Below, one piece after another: positions 1 through 6,504 of a stretch of 64,000 nucleotides of DNA. Each line of letters starts with the position of its first letter. Within the stretch, counting starts at the first letter, position 1. Origin of the DNA: Hathewaya massiliensis (GTDB lineage Bacteria > Bacillota > Clostridia > Clostridiales > Clostridiaceae); NCBI RefSeq assembly GCF_902143515.1, contig NZ_CABFVD010000005.1:124001-188000 (forward strand), in the 5' to 3' direction. A model generated the notes under the pieces. That model ran no database searches. It saw only the letters and a program-made list of their open reading frames with translations, and had not been told where the DNA came from. The position numbers and the translations under genes are program-made.

Positions 1-1332
1 GTTGATGGCGTTGAAAATGTTAAATTTGACGAGCTTGTTGAAATAGAAATGCATACTGGAGAAAAGAGAAACGGTAGAGTACTTGAAATCAATGGCGATA
101 AGGCAATGGTTCAGTTATTCGAAGGTTCTTCAGGAATAAACTTAAAAGGAACTAAGGTTAGATTCCAAGGGAAACCATTAGAGCTTGGCGTATCTGAAGA
201 TATGTTAGGAAGAGTATTTGATGGAATAGGAAAGCCAAAGGATGGTGGACCTAAAATTATCCCTGAATTTAAAAGAGACATTAACGGAGAGGCTATAAAT
301 CCATTTGCTAGAGACTTTCCATCGGAGTTTATTCAAACAGGAATATCTCCAATAGATGGACTAAACACTCTAGTTAGAGGACAAAAGTTACCAGTATTCT
401 CAGGTGCAGGACTTCCACACTCTCAATTAGCTGCTCAGATTGCAAGACAGGCAAAGGTTTTAAATTCTGATTCTAAGTTCGCAGTTGTTTTTGCAGCTAT
501 TGGTATAACTTTCGAGGAAGCAGAATACTTTGTTGAGGAATTTACAAAGACAGGGGCTATTGATAGATCAGTTCTATTTATGAACTTAGCTTCAGACCCT
601 GCTATAGAGAGAATAGCTACTCCAAGAATGGCTTTAACTACAGCTGAATACTTAGCTTATGAAAAGGGAATGCACGTACTTGTTATAATGACAGATATAA
701 CAAACTACTGTGAAGCTCTACGTGAAGTTTCAGCAGCTAGAAAAGAAGTTCCAGGTAGAAGAGGATATCCAGGATACCTATACACTGACCTTTCAACTTT
801 ATATGAGAGAGCTGGAAGATTAAAAGGTGTAGAAGGGTCTATTACACAAATACCTATTCTTACAATGCCAGAGGATGATAAAACACACCCAATTCCAGAC
901 TTAACTGGATATATAACAGAGGGACAGATAATTTTATCAAGAGAATTGTATAAAAAGGGTATAATGCCTCCAATAGATGTTTTACCATCCCTATCAAGAT
1001 TAAAAGACAAGGGTATTGGAAAAGGTAAGACAAGAGAAGATCATGCAGATACTATGAACCAGCTTTTCTCTGCTTATGCACAAGGAAAAGAGGCAAAGGA
1101 ACTTGCAGTTATCTTAGGAGAGTCTGCTCTTTCAGATACAGACAAAATGTTTGCTAAATTTGCAGAAGCCTTTGAAAATGAATATGTAGCACAGGGCTTT
1201 GATACGAATAGATCAATAGAGGAAACATTAAATTTAGGTTGGAAACTTTTAAGTATTTTACCGAAGTCAGAACTTAAGAGAATTAGAGATGAGTATTTAG
1301 AAAAATACCTACCTAAAAGAGAGGGTGAGTAA
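1..1332 (+). CDS. atpB: V-type ATP synthase subunit B, 5' truncated by window edge
   Basis: Non-catalytic nucleotide-binding subunit of the V1/A1 rotary ATPase head, which alternates with subunit A and couples ATP turnover to H+ or Na+ transport at the inner face of the membrane. The frame is open from base 1, and the residues before the first Met ([16 protein letters not shown]) match the family N-terminus, so the gene starts outside the window and only about 15-20 residues are missing. Seen: [21 protein letters not shown], the hinge [20 protein letters not shown], and [21 protein letters not shown]. The canonical P-loop is absent, as expected for subunit B. Subunit D follows 2 bp later. Assignment is very secure. 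Confidence 0.97.
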   Translation, partial: VDGVENVKFDELVEIEMHTGEKRNGRVLEINGDKAMVQLFEGSSGINLKGTKVRFQGKPLELGVSEDMLGRVFDGIGKPKDGGPKIIPEFKRDINGEAINPFARDFPSEFIQTGISPIDGLNTLVRGQKLPVFSGAGLPHSQLAAQIARQAKVLNSDSKFAVVFAAIGITFEEAEYFVEEFTKTGAIDRSVLFMNLASDPAIERIATPRMALTTAEYLAYEKGMHVLVIMTDITNYCEALREVSAARKEVPGRRGYPGYLYTDLSTLYERAGRLKGVEGSITQIPILTMPEDDKTHPIPDLTGYITEGQIILSRELYKKGIMPPIDVLPSLSRLKDKGIGKGKTREDHADTMNQLFSAYAQGKEAKELAVILGESALSDTDKMFAKFAEAFENEYVAQGFDTNRSIEETLNLGWKLLSILPKSELKRIRDEYLEKYLPKREGE

Positions 1333-1334
1333 AG

Positions 1335-1976
1335 GTGGCAAAACTTAATGTAAATCCCACCAGAATGGAGCTCACTAAGTTAAAAAAGAGGCTAGTTACA
1401 GCTACAAGAGGCCATAAACTTTTAAAGGATAAGCAAGATGAGCTTATGAGAAGATTTATAGACCTTGTAAAGCATAATAACGAACTTAGAAAGAGCGTTG
1501 AGGAAGAACTTTCTGGGGCTTTTAAAGATTTCGTTATGGCAAGAGCCTTAATGTCATCAGAGTTTTTAGAAGAAGCTATTATGTATCCTAAAGAGAGTAT
1601 CTCTGTAGATATTAATAAAAAGAATATAATGAGTGTTAATGTTCCTGAAATGGAGTTTAAAAGAAAACTAGAGGGTGATGGTGGCAGTATTTACCCATAT
1701 GGTTTTGCAAATACATCTTCAGAGCTAGATGGTTCCTTAGAAAAGTTATATAATATACTTCCTAAGTTATTAGAACTAGCACAAGTTGAAAAATCATGCC
1801 AACTTATGGCTGATGAAATAGAAAAGACTAGAAGAAGAGTAAATGCATTAGAGTATATGACTATACCTCAATTACAAGAAACTATCAAGTATATAAAGAT
1901 GAAGCTTGATGAAAATGAAAGAGGAGCATTAACAAGACTTATGAAAGTTAAATCAATGCTTCAAAAAGAAGCATAA
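1335..1976 (+). CDS. atpD: V-type ATP synthase subunit D
   Basis: Central-stalk (rotor) subunit D of the V-type ATPase, 213 aa, the usual family length. Seen: the N-terminal [20 protein letters not shown] signature of NtpD/AtpD, and long helices at both ends that form the shaft coiled coil, ending in [15 protein letters not shown] and a basic C-terminal helix. The start is GTG, 2 bp after the stop of subunit B, with the Shine-Dalgarno (GAGGGTGAG) inside the last codons of subunit B, so the two are translationally linked. It is the last gene of the ATPase operon and is followed directly by a terminator hairpin. Confidence 0.95.
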   Translation: MAKLNVNPTRMELTKLKKRLVTATRGHKLLKDKQDELMRRFIDLVKHNNELRKSVEEELSGAFKDFVMARALMSSEFLEEAIMYPKESISVDINKKNIMSVNVPEMEFKRKLEGDGGSIYPYGFANTSSELDGSLEKLYNILPKLLELAQVEKSCQLMADEIEKTRRRVNALEYMTIPQLQETIKYIKMKLDENERGALTRLMKVKSMLQKEA

Positions 1977-1980
1977 TTCA

Positions 1981-2015
1981 AAAGCTGGGGAAATAATACC
2001 TCAGCTTTTCTATTT
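1981..2015 (+). terminator. Rho-independent terminator of the V-ATPase operon
   Basis: A 10-bp stem (AAAGCTGGGG with CCTCAGCTTT, one G-T pair) is followed by a T-rich tract a few bases after the atpD stop. Confidence 0.8.
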
Positions 2016-2026
2016 GAAATGGGTAA

Positions 2027-2051
2027 CATATTATGCTATTATCATAATATG
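2027..2051. repeat. 9-bp inverted repeat upstream of the 117-aa gene
   Basis: CATATTATG and CATAATATG form a perfect 9-bp dyad with a 7-nt spacer, 38 bp before the next start codon. No T-tract follows, so an operator or 5'-leader hairpin is as likely as a terminator. Function unknown. Confidence 0.5.
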
Positions 2052-2088
2052 ATGTAGTATATGTAAGATGAATTTGGTGGTGATTTAG

Positions 2089-2442
2089 ATGAACTATGAA
2101 AGTGAAAGAGTTTTACTTCATGTGGAAACATTATCAAAGGTAAAAACCATATTAAACGAAATAAAAATTTTATCTCAAGATAGGACTGTAAGAGATAAAG
2201 TAGATGAAATTTTAGGGATTTTAGACAGAGGAAGCATGAATACCATAAACAAAAAAGAAATGGATGGGGAGGCACTTATAGATATTATTTACAAAAAGAT
2301 GAAAAAAACTAAGGATAGAGATTTAAATGTAAAGCTATATATGTTATATAGAAAATTAGAAGAAAAACAAATTAGTGAAGAAGAGGCATTAAAATTATAT
2401 GAAATATATATAAAAACTGAATACAACGACATTTATATTTAG
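2089..2442 (+). CDS. Hypothetical protein, 117 aa, helical and charged
   Basis: I do not recognise this family. It is a soluble, charged protein without signal peptide or membrane segment. The N-terminal half (residues 10-48) reads as helices with regularly spaced Leu/Ile (VETLSKVKTILNEIKIL), and the C-terminal half has KLYMLYRKLEEKQISEEEALKLYEIY. No Cys or obvious catalytic motif is seen. The start follows GGTGGTGAT at good spacing. It lies between the ATPase operon terminator and def, 48 bp before def, and may be co-transcribed with def. A real gene by codon use and ribosome-binding site; function unknown. Confidence 0.6.
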   Translation: MNYESERVLLHVETLSKVKTILNEIKILSQDRTVRDKVDEILGILDRGSMNTINKKEMDGEALIDIIYKKMKKTKDRDLNVKLYMLYRKLEEKQISEEEALKLYEIYIKTEYNDIYI

Positions 2443-2450
2443 CGGAGTGA

Positions 2451-2490
2451 GAGGAGGATATATAAAGTTTTCTTTATATAAGATAAGATA
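2451..2490 (+). promoter_or_regulatory. Shine-Dalgarno separated from the def start by a perfect hairpin
   Basis: A strong Shine-Dalgarno (GAGGAGG, 2451-2457) is followed not by a start codon but by a perfect 9-bp stem with a TTTT loop (2459-2467 with 2472-2480), then 10 nt, then the def ATG at 2491. If the hairpin forms, the effective spacing from Shine-Dalgarno to ATG is about 11 nt; if unfolded, it is over 30 nt. An in-frame TAA at 2479-2481 excludes an earlier start. Confidence 0.6.
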
Positions 2491-2958
2491 ATGACAGTAA
2501 AAAACATACTAAATTTTAAAAATGATTTATTACACAAGAAATGTGAAAAGGTTAAGGAAATTAATGAGGAAATTTTAGAAATAGTAGAGGATTTAAAAGA
2601 TACATTATATTCAAGTGATGGTGTAGGTCTTGCAGCTCCTCAAATAGGTATTTTAAAGCGAATAATTTTAGTGGATCTTAGAAATGGTATGGAGGCAGTA
2701 ATACTAATAAACCCTAAAATTACTTCTGAAAGTGGCAAGGAAACAAGCTTTGAGGGATGTTTAAGTTACCCAGGATATGTTGGGGAAGTTACAAGACCTA
2801 AATCCATATGTGTATTTGGAACTAATCTTAAAGGAGAAAAAGTTAATATAAAGGCGCAAGGATTATTAGCAAGGTGTTTTTGTCATGAAATTGATCATTT
2901 AGACGGTATAGTATATACAGATAGAACAAGATTTATTTATGAAGAAGAGGAAGAATAG
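2491..2958 (+). CDS. def: Peptide deformylase
   Basis: Removes the N-formyl group from nascent proteins in the cytoplasm using a metal ion (Fe2+ or Zn2+). All three family motifs are present: GVGLAAPQIG (residues 44-53), EGCLSYP with metal ligand Cys90, and HEIDH with ligands His132 and His136 and catalytic Glu133. The 155-aa length is normal, with an acidic EEEEE tail. It is not beside fmt or priA here, so it may be a second copy, as many clostridia carry more than one def; this is inference. Its Shine-Dalgarno is unusually placed, with a hairpin between it and the start codon. Confidence 0.95.
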   Translation: MTVKNILNFKNDLLHKKCEKVKEINEEILEIVEDLKDTLYSSDGVGLAAPQIGILKRIILVDLRNGMEAVILINPKITSESGKETSFEGCLSYPGYVGEVTRPKSICVFGTNLKGEKVNIKAQGLLARCFCHEIDHLDGIVYTDRTRFIYEEEEE

Positions 2959-2963
2959 GAGTG

Positions 2964-3254
2964 CTAATATTTTATGCCTTTTATTCCTAAAGGTATATTT
3001 AAATTGCTTCTAGAGTTTTTAAATATGGTTACCTCTTCTTTAAGTTTAATATTATTTTTTATTAATATAATAATATCTTTAAAGGTAAATTGATTAAACT
3101 TTTTTGTGCTTTTATAATTTTCGAAAACTTCTATGCAAATACTTTTGCTTATTCCTGAGCCTCATCCAATACAAGTAAATTTAGAATCTATAACTATAAA
3201 TTTAAAATTATTTGTATTCATAAAATCAAGTACATCTTTAGTCAATACAACCAT
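2964..3254 (-). CDS. HesB-like selenoprotein candidate with in-frame TGA (Sec31), 96 aa
   Basis: Missed by ordinary ORF calling because codon 31 is TGA (3162-3164). Read through, it gives 96 aa from an ATG at 3254 with Shine-Dalgarno GAGGTG 6 nt upstream to a TAG at 2964. The region around the TGA reads FIVIDSKFTCIG-U-GSGISKSICIEVF: a Cys28-x-x-Sec31 pair between two beta-strand-like segments, then a hydrophobic strand and helix (FTFKDIIILIKNNI). This matches the short HesB/IscA-like family in which a Gly-Cys-Gly turn has Gly-Sec-Gly in selenoprotein members (known for this family). A hairpin with G in its apical loop begins 13 nt after the TGA. It is convergent with def, 5 bp away. The alternative is a nonsense-mutated pseudogene; the intact frame on both sides and good ribosome-binding site argue against that. 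The role is probably redox or metal handling; unproven. Confidence 0.72.
3135..3148 (-). promoter_or_regulatory. Candidate bacterial SECIS hairpin
   Basis: On the minus strand, GCAAA-AGTA-TTTGC forms a 5-bp stem with a 4-nt loop. The loop begins 18 nt after the TGA and has G as its second base, in agreement with the known bacterial SECIS rule (loop about 16-37 nt after UGA, G among the first two loop bases). The stem is short and AT-rich, so this is supportive rather than decisive. Confidence 0.5.
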
Positions 3255-3651
3255 TTGATCACCTCATTGTATTATAGTATTATAAATTAATTTTTTAGGT
3301 ATATTTTAGATATTTTACGTTTAGATAGGTTACATATTATATATTATGCTAGGTTTAAATTATTGAGATATTGAAAAAATTATCTTAAACCTATATTAAA
3401 GCCTATATGTAAGTAATGGATATAGTATATTAAGTAACATATTATACTTAAATATATAGTGTGTCAAGAGAGAGTTATGTTGATATAATTTGTATATAAT
3501 AAATAAAGTTATTGCTTTTAGGATTAGAGTTACTCCAGTCCAAGCTTAGAAATTTTTGTACTAGGATTATTTCATATAATACATTGTTTTAAATAAAATG
3601 GATATAAATAGAGTATGGTAATAGGATAAATGTAAACACTGTTTTTATCAG
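3255..3651. other. AT-rich non-coding stretch with small repeats
   Basis: No credible ORF is seen on either strand. It holds a 9-bp inverted repeat (TAGGTTTAA 3350-3358 with TTAAACCTA 3385-3393) and two copies of an ACATATTAT motif (3332-3340 and 3437-3445). The longer form GTAACATATTAT occurs at 3434-3445 and again at 2023-2034 before the 117-aa gene. Part of it must carry the leader and promoter of the minus-strand selenoprotein gene. Otherwise unexplained. Confidence 0.4.
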
Positions 3652-3680
3652 TTGAAAATGATTTTCTGCTATGTTAGAAT
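3652..3680 (+). promoter_or_regulatory. Sigma-A promoter of fprA overlapped by a Fur/PerR-like box
   Basis: TTGAAA (3652-3657), 17-bp spacer, TAGAAT (3675-3680). The -35 and spacer are covered by the dyad TGAAAATGATTTTCT (3653-3667), a 7-1-7 inverted repeat that agrees with the Fur-family consensus TGATAATNATTATCA at 12 of 14 arm positions. In other clostridia flavodiiron genes belong to the PerR peroxide regulon (known), so PerR control is a reasonable inference. Confidence 0.55.
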
Positions 3681-3746
3681 TATGTATAGGGTATGTAATT
3701 TTAATTGAATTTTAAGTTAATAGCAATTGTATTAAGGAGGTATATT

Positions 3747-4919
3747 ATGACTTGTAAGGAGCTAAAAAAGAATATTTATTGGGTGGGTGTAGAAGACCCT
3801 AATTTAAGAGTCTTTGATATAATAATGGAGACTAAAAAGGGGACCACTTACAATTCTTATTTAATTGAAGATGAAAAAATAGCTATTATAGATACAGTAA
3901 AGGATGGCTTTTTCGAAGAGTTTATTGATAATATAAAAGGGGTTATAGGAGATAGGAAAGTAGATTACATTATAGTACAGCACACTGAGTTAGACCATAG
4001 TGGATCTTTAAAAAAACTTTTAAACATATATCCTGAGGCAGAAGTTGTTGGATCTAAAGCTGCTATAAATTATTTGAAAGAAATAGTAAATAAAGATTTT
4101 AAGTTTAAATACGCAGAGGAAGATTTAGTTTTAGGCAATCATACACTAAACTTTATTTCAGCTCCTAATTTGCATTGGCCTGATACAATGTTTACTTATG
4201 TAAAAGAAAAAGAAATACTATTTACTTGTGATGTAATGGGGTGTCACTATTGTCCTAAGGGCTGTATAACAGATGCATGCTCAGGGGATTATTTTGAGGA
4301 AATGAAATATTATTTTGATGTAATAATGGGACCTTTTAAGAAATTTGTAAATCTTGCATTTGATAAAATAGAGGGTTTAGATTTTGATATGGTAGCTCCA
4401 AGCCACGGTCCAGTTCATGTAGATGATGTAGAAAAATACATGAAGTTTTATAGACAGTGGGCTAAGGTGGAAGAAATTGAAGAAAAAAATGTCCAAATTT
4501 TCTATATTTCTGCTTATGGAAATACAGAGGAAATGGCTAAATATTTATGCGAGAACATAAATAAAAAAGGTATAAAGGCAGAGGTTCATGAAATAACCTC
4601 TAAAACTAGTGAAGAATTAATTACTCTAGTTGAAAAAGCTTCAGGAATTATTGTAGGATCTCCTACTATAAATCAAGATGCAGTAAGACCAGCCTGGGAT
4701 TTACTTTCATCTATATGTCCAATTACTAATAGAGGTAAAGCTGCTGCGGCTTTTGGCTCTTATGGTTGGAGTGGTGAAGGGGTAGGGATGATTACAGAAA
4801 GATTAAAAGGCCTTAAATTTAAAGTGGTGGAACCAGGCTTTAGATTTAAGTTTGTTCCAGATACTAAGGAGTTTAGGGAAGCGGATGAATTTGTAGAAAA
4901 ATATATTGAATTATTATAA
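3747..4919 (+). CDS. fprA: Flavodiiron protein (A-type flavoprotein)
   Basis: Cytoplasmic O2 or NO reductase that protects anaerobes, receiving electrons from rubredoxin-type carriers. The N-terminal beta-lactamase-like domain (residues 1-250) carries the diiron ligands: His79-x-Glu81-x-Asp83-His84 in [22 protein letters not shown] and PSHGPVH. The C-terminal flavodoxin domain (from about 255) has the FMN loop [11 protein letters not shown] and [11 protein letters not shown] start at 3747 (MTCKELKKN) because AAGGAGG lies 7 nt upstream; the longer frame from 3705 adds 14 residues without a ribosome-binding site. At 390 aa it is typical. Single gene with its own promoter and terminator. Confidence 0.95.
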   Translation: MTCKELKKNIYWVGVEDPNLRVFDIIMETKKGTTYNSYLIEDEKIAIIDTVKDGFFEEFIDNIKGVIGDRKVDYIIVQHTELDHSGSLKKLLNIYPEAEVVGSKAAINYLKEIVNKDFKFKYAEEDLVLGNHTLNFISAPNLHWPDTMFTYVKEKEILFTCDVMGCHYCPKGCITDACSGDYFEEMKYYFDVIMGPFKKFVNLAFDKIEGLDFDMVAPSHGPVHVDDVEKYMKFYRQWAKVEEIEEKNVQIFYISAYGNTEEMAKYLCENINKKGIKAEVHEITSKTSEELITLVEKASGIIVGSPTINQDAVRPAWDLLSSICPITNRGKAAAAFGSYGWSGEGVGMITERLKGLKFKVVEPGFRFKFVPDTKEFREADEFVEKYIELL

Positions 4920-4966
4920 TTTTTAATAAAAAACAGTTTAAATTTGTAACAAAAATAGTATAATAT

Positions 4967-5004
4967 AAATTAAAGGGAGTAAAGTTACTCCCTTTAATTT
5001 ATCT
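4967..5004. terminator. Strong terminator after fprA
   Basis: A near-perfect palindrome of about 16-bp arms (AAATTAAAGGGAGTAA and its complement, 4967-5000), followed by an AT-rich tail. T-runs on both sides make it usable in either direction. Confidence 0.8.
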
Positions 5005-5121
5005 ATAATTTCTAATTACTTATAGTCTATATGTCTATTTAATTAGGTACACTCCAAAAGCAAATTAAATTTATTAGTTTAGGTTTTATACGGTAATTAT
5101 ATTTAAATTGGGAGGAAAATA

Positions 5122-5517
5122 ATGAACTGTAATATAATTGACTATCTAAAAGATAATGACTTAGATAACATAAAGGAGATTAAAATATCTGAAAAGGATA
5201 TCTTTGTTTTAAAGTTTGACTATTATTTTGATTCCTTAGAGATTGAAGGAGCTGAAGCTTATGCAGAGGAAGAAGCTGAGGAATTAGCATCAGATGAGGA
5301 ATTTTATGAAGACTTTGTATTACCATATTTAAGTGACACAGCAGTAGATAATGTTGAGGATATAGTAATAGATATATCAGAAGAATTAGACCTTGAGTAT
5401 CAATTAATAAGTTTTGACATAGATGTGGAGGAAAATAATTATAACACTTTTATAGTTGCTTTTTATGAAAAGGATAAAGATTTTGACTTAGAAGATTATA
5501 TAACAGAAATAATATAA
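5122..5517 (+). CDS. Hypothetical acidic protein, 131 aa
   Basis: Not recognised. Very acidic throughout, with Asp/Glu runs such as AYAEEEAEELASDEEF (residues 50-65) and only a few Lys/Arg, so it should carry a strong negative charge. Alternating hydrophobics (IFVLKFDYYFDSLEI, NTFIVAFYEKD) suggest a small alpha/beta domain. There is no signal peptide or membrane helix, and only Cys3. GGGAGG stands 7-8 nt before the ATG. It stands alone between the fprA terminator and the 6S RNA gene. Possibly a lineage-specific cytosolic protein; no function can be assigned. Confidence 0.6.
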   Translation: MNCNIIDYLKDNDLDNIKEIKISEKDIFVLKFDYYFDSLEIEGAEAYAEEEAEELASDEEFYEDFVLPYLSDTAVDNVEDIVIDISEELDLEYQLISFDIDVEENNYNTFIVAFYEKDKDFDLEDYITEII

Positions 5518-5542
5518 ATAAGGCATTACCAAAAATTAAGTA

Positions 5543-5570
5543 TTGAAACATAGGAAAAATATGATATAAT
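5543..5570 (+). promoter_or_regulatory. Promoter of 6S RNA
   Basis: TTGAAA (5543-5548), 16-bp spacer, TGATATAAT with an extended -10 (TATAAT 5565-5570). Initiation about 7 nt downstream would start the transcript just before the conserved CCTGAGATGT of 6S RNA. Confidence 0.7.
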
Positions 5571-5576
5571 AATTAC

Positions 5577-5780
5577 AAAGCCTGAGATGTACGAATAACT
5601 TATAATGTTCAACCGACAGAAGATATACGGGATTTTCAATATTCTTTTGGATGTCAAGCTCCACTTTAACAGTATTGTTTTAGCATTATGGAGAAGACAA
5701 GAAGAAAGATGAGAAGAACCCACCTGCTAAGACGGCGGGTATTGAACATATAAGGGAACGGCATTTTGGGTAGTACATAT
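5577..5780 (+). ncRNA. ssrS: 6S RNA
   Basis: Regulator that binds sigma-A RNA polymerase by imitating an open promoter. The 5' end CCTGAGATGTACG and the 3' end CGGCATTTTGGG are the conserved 6S ends and pair with each other (5581-5589 with 5762-5770, with wobbles). An inner stem pairs CTTATAATGTTCAA with TTGAACATATAAG (one bulged A). A GC-rich hairpin ACCCACC...GGCGGGT lies on the 3' side of the expected central bubble. The length of about 200 nt is right, it has a good promoter, and there is no coding potential. The exact ends are inferred, to within about 5 nt. Confidence 0.85.
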
Positions 5781-5832
5781 GAATAAATGCTTTTAAGTTG
5801 TATTTTAAAAAAGAATATTTTTATATGTAAAT

Positions 5833-5862
5833 AAGTGTCCATAGATTTTTCTATGGACACTT
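5833..5862. terminator. Bidirectional terminator between ssrS and the Spo0E-like gene
   Basis: A perfect 13-bp stem (AAGTGTCCATAGA, TTTT loop, complement) with T-rich flanks. It lies between two convergent transcripts. Confidence 0.8.
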
Positions 5863-5881
5863 TAATTTTAGTCTATACTTA

Positions 5882-6073
5882 TTATGCAGCTAGCTTTGTG
5901 TGTTTGTAATTTTTAGTCATTTTTAATTTCTGGTATCTTGAAATATACTTGTCCAATTTTTCACTCAACTTTAATACTCCTAAATTATTAGTTGGTATAA
6001 AGGCAAGTAAAAAATCTAGTATTTTCTTGAAGACTTTGATTTTTACCTTTAAGAAAAACATACCATTATTCAT
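5882..6073 (-). CDS. Spo0E-family aspartyl-phosphate phosphatase-like protein, 63 aa
   Basis: Members of this family dephosphorylate Spo0A~P and delay sporulation. Seen: residues 33-50 read VLKLSEKLDKYISRYQKL, which fits the family signature (hydrophobic-x-LSxxLDxxIxxYxKL; the SxxLD core is the active motif), preceded by a first amphipathic helix (IKVFKKILDFLLAF) and a short turn, giving the two-helix hairpin. The length is typical. GAGGGG lies about 10 nt upstream of the ATG. The N-terminal helix lacks the usual acidic residues, so the call rests mainly on the second helix. A Spo0A-box heptamer occurs about 300 bp upstream at 6370-6376. Confidence 0.7.
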   Translation of the reverse strand: MNNGMFFLKVKIKVFKKILDFLLAFIPTNNLGVLKLSEKLDKYISRYQKLKMTKNYKHTKLAA

Positions 6074-6441
6074 TTTTAATGACCCCTCTCTTAAAATAAA
6101 TAAAATAAAATAAATTTAAATTAAATTATGGAATAGTTTTATATTTTGCTCTATATAATATATTTTAATATATATTAATTATAGGCAATAATCTTATAAA
6201 TATATTCTACCAAAAAAAATAGCATTTGTTAAAATCTTTCAGTAGATAAAATCTTATCTTTCTCGTCAAAGTATAACATTATTAGTCAAAATAAAATAAA
6301 AAAACTAATTTACATATTTATACATTAGTCTTAAAGTGTTGAAAAATGGTCATTGTAATTAAATGTAAATGTCGAAATGATTTTTAAAATTCATAATCGA
6401 TAGTATTTTAACAAAAATCTTTTATTTTCTGAATAATATGT
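6074..6441. other. AT-rich non-coding region with a single Spo0A-box heptamer
   Basis: No ORF of substance is seen. It is extremely AT-rich near 6090-6200. TGTCGAA at 6370-6376 is an exact Spo0A-box heptamer, but one heptamer has little statistical weight. It presumably carries the promoter of the Spo0E-like gene on the minus strand, which I could not place with confidence. Confidence 0.3.
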
Positions 6442-6470
6442 TTGAACTTTTGTGAAATATCTAGTAAAAT
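6442..6470 (+). promoter_or_regulatory. Sigma-A promoter of the M18 aminopeptidase gene
   Basis: TTGAAC (6442-6447), 17-bp spacer, TAAAAT (6465-6470), 34 bp before the start codon. Confidence 0.65.
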
Positions 6471-6504
6471 AGTTTTAGAGTTAAAAATTAAGGGGGGCTA
6501 AGAA

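Noticed and set aside
705-1010. Minus-strand open frame inside V-ATPase subunit B
   Set aside because: Shadow of a highly conserved gene; no ribosome-binding site or family resemblance. The same holds for the other antisense frames inside polA, cheA, fapA, fliD and similar genes.
2964-3254. Interpretation as a nonsense-mutated pseudogene
   Set aside because: Not fully excluded, but the frame is otherwise intact, has a good Shine-Dalgarno, and the single stop is TGA placed in a redox-type motif with a hairpin after it; a random stop would be TAA or TAG more often in this AT-rich genome.
5526-5860. Two minus-strand open frames of 64-65 codons
   Set aside because: They lie across the 6S RNA gene and its terminator; the RNA signature explains the region.
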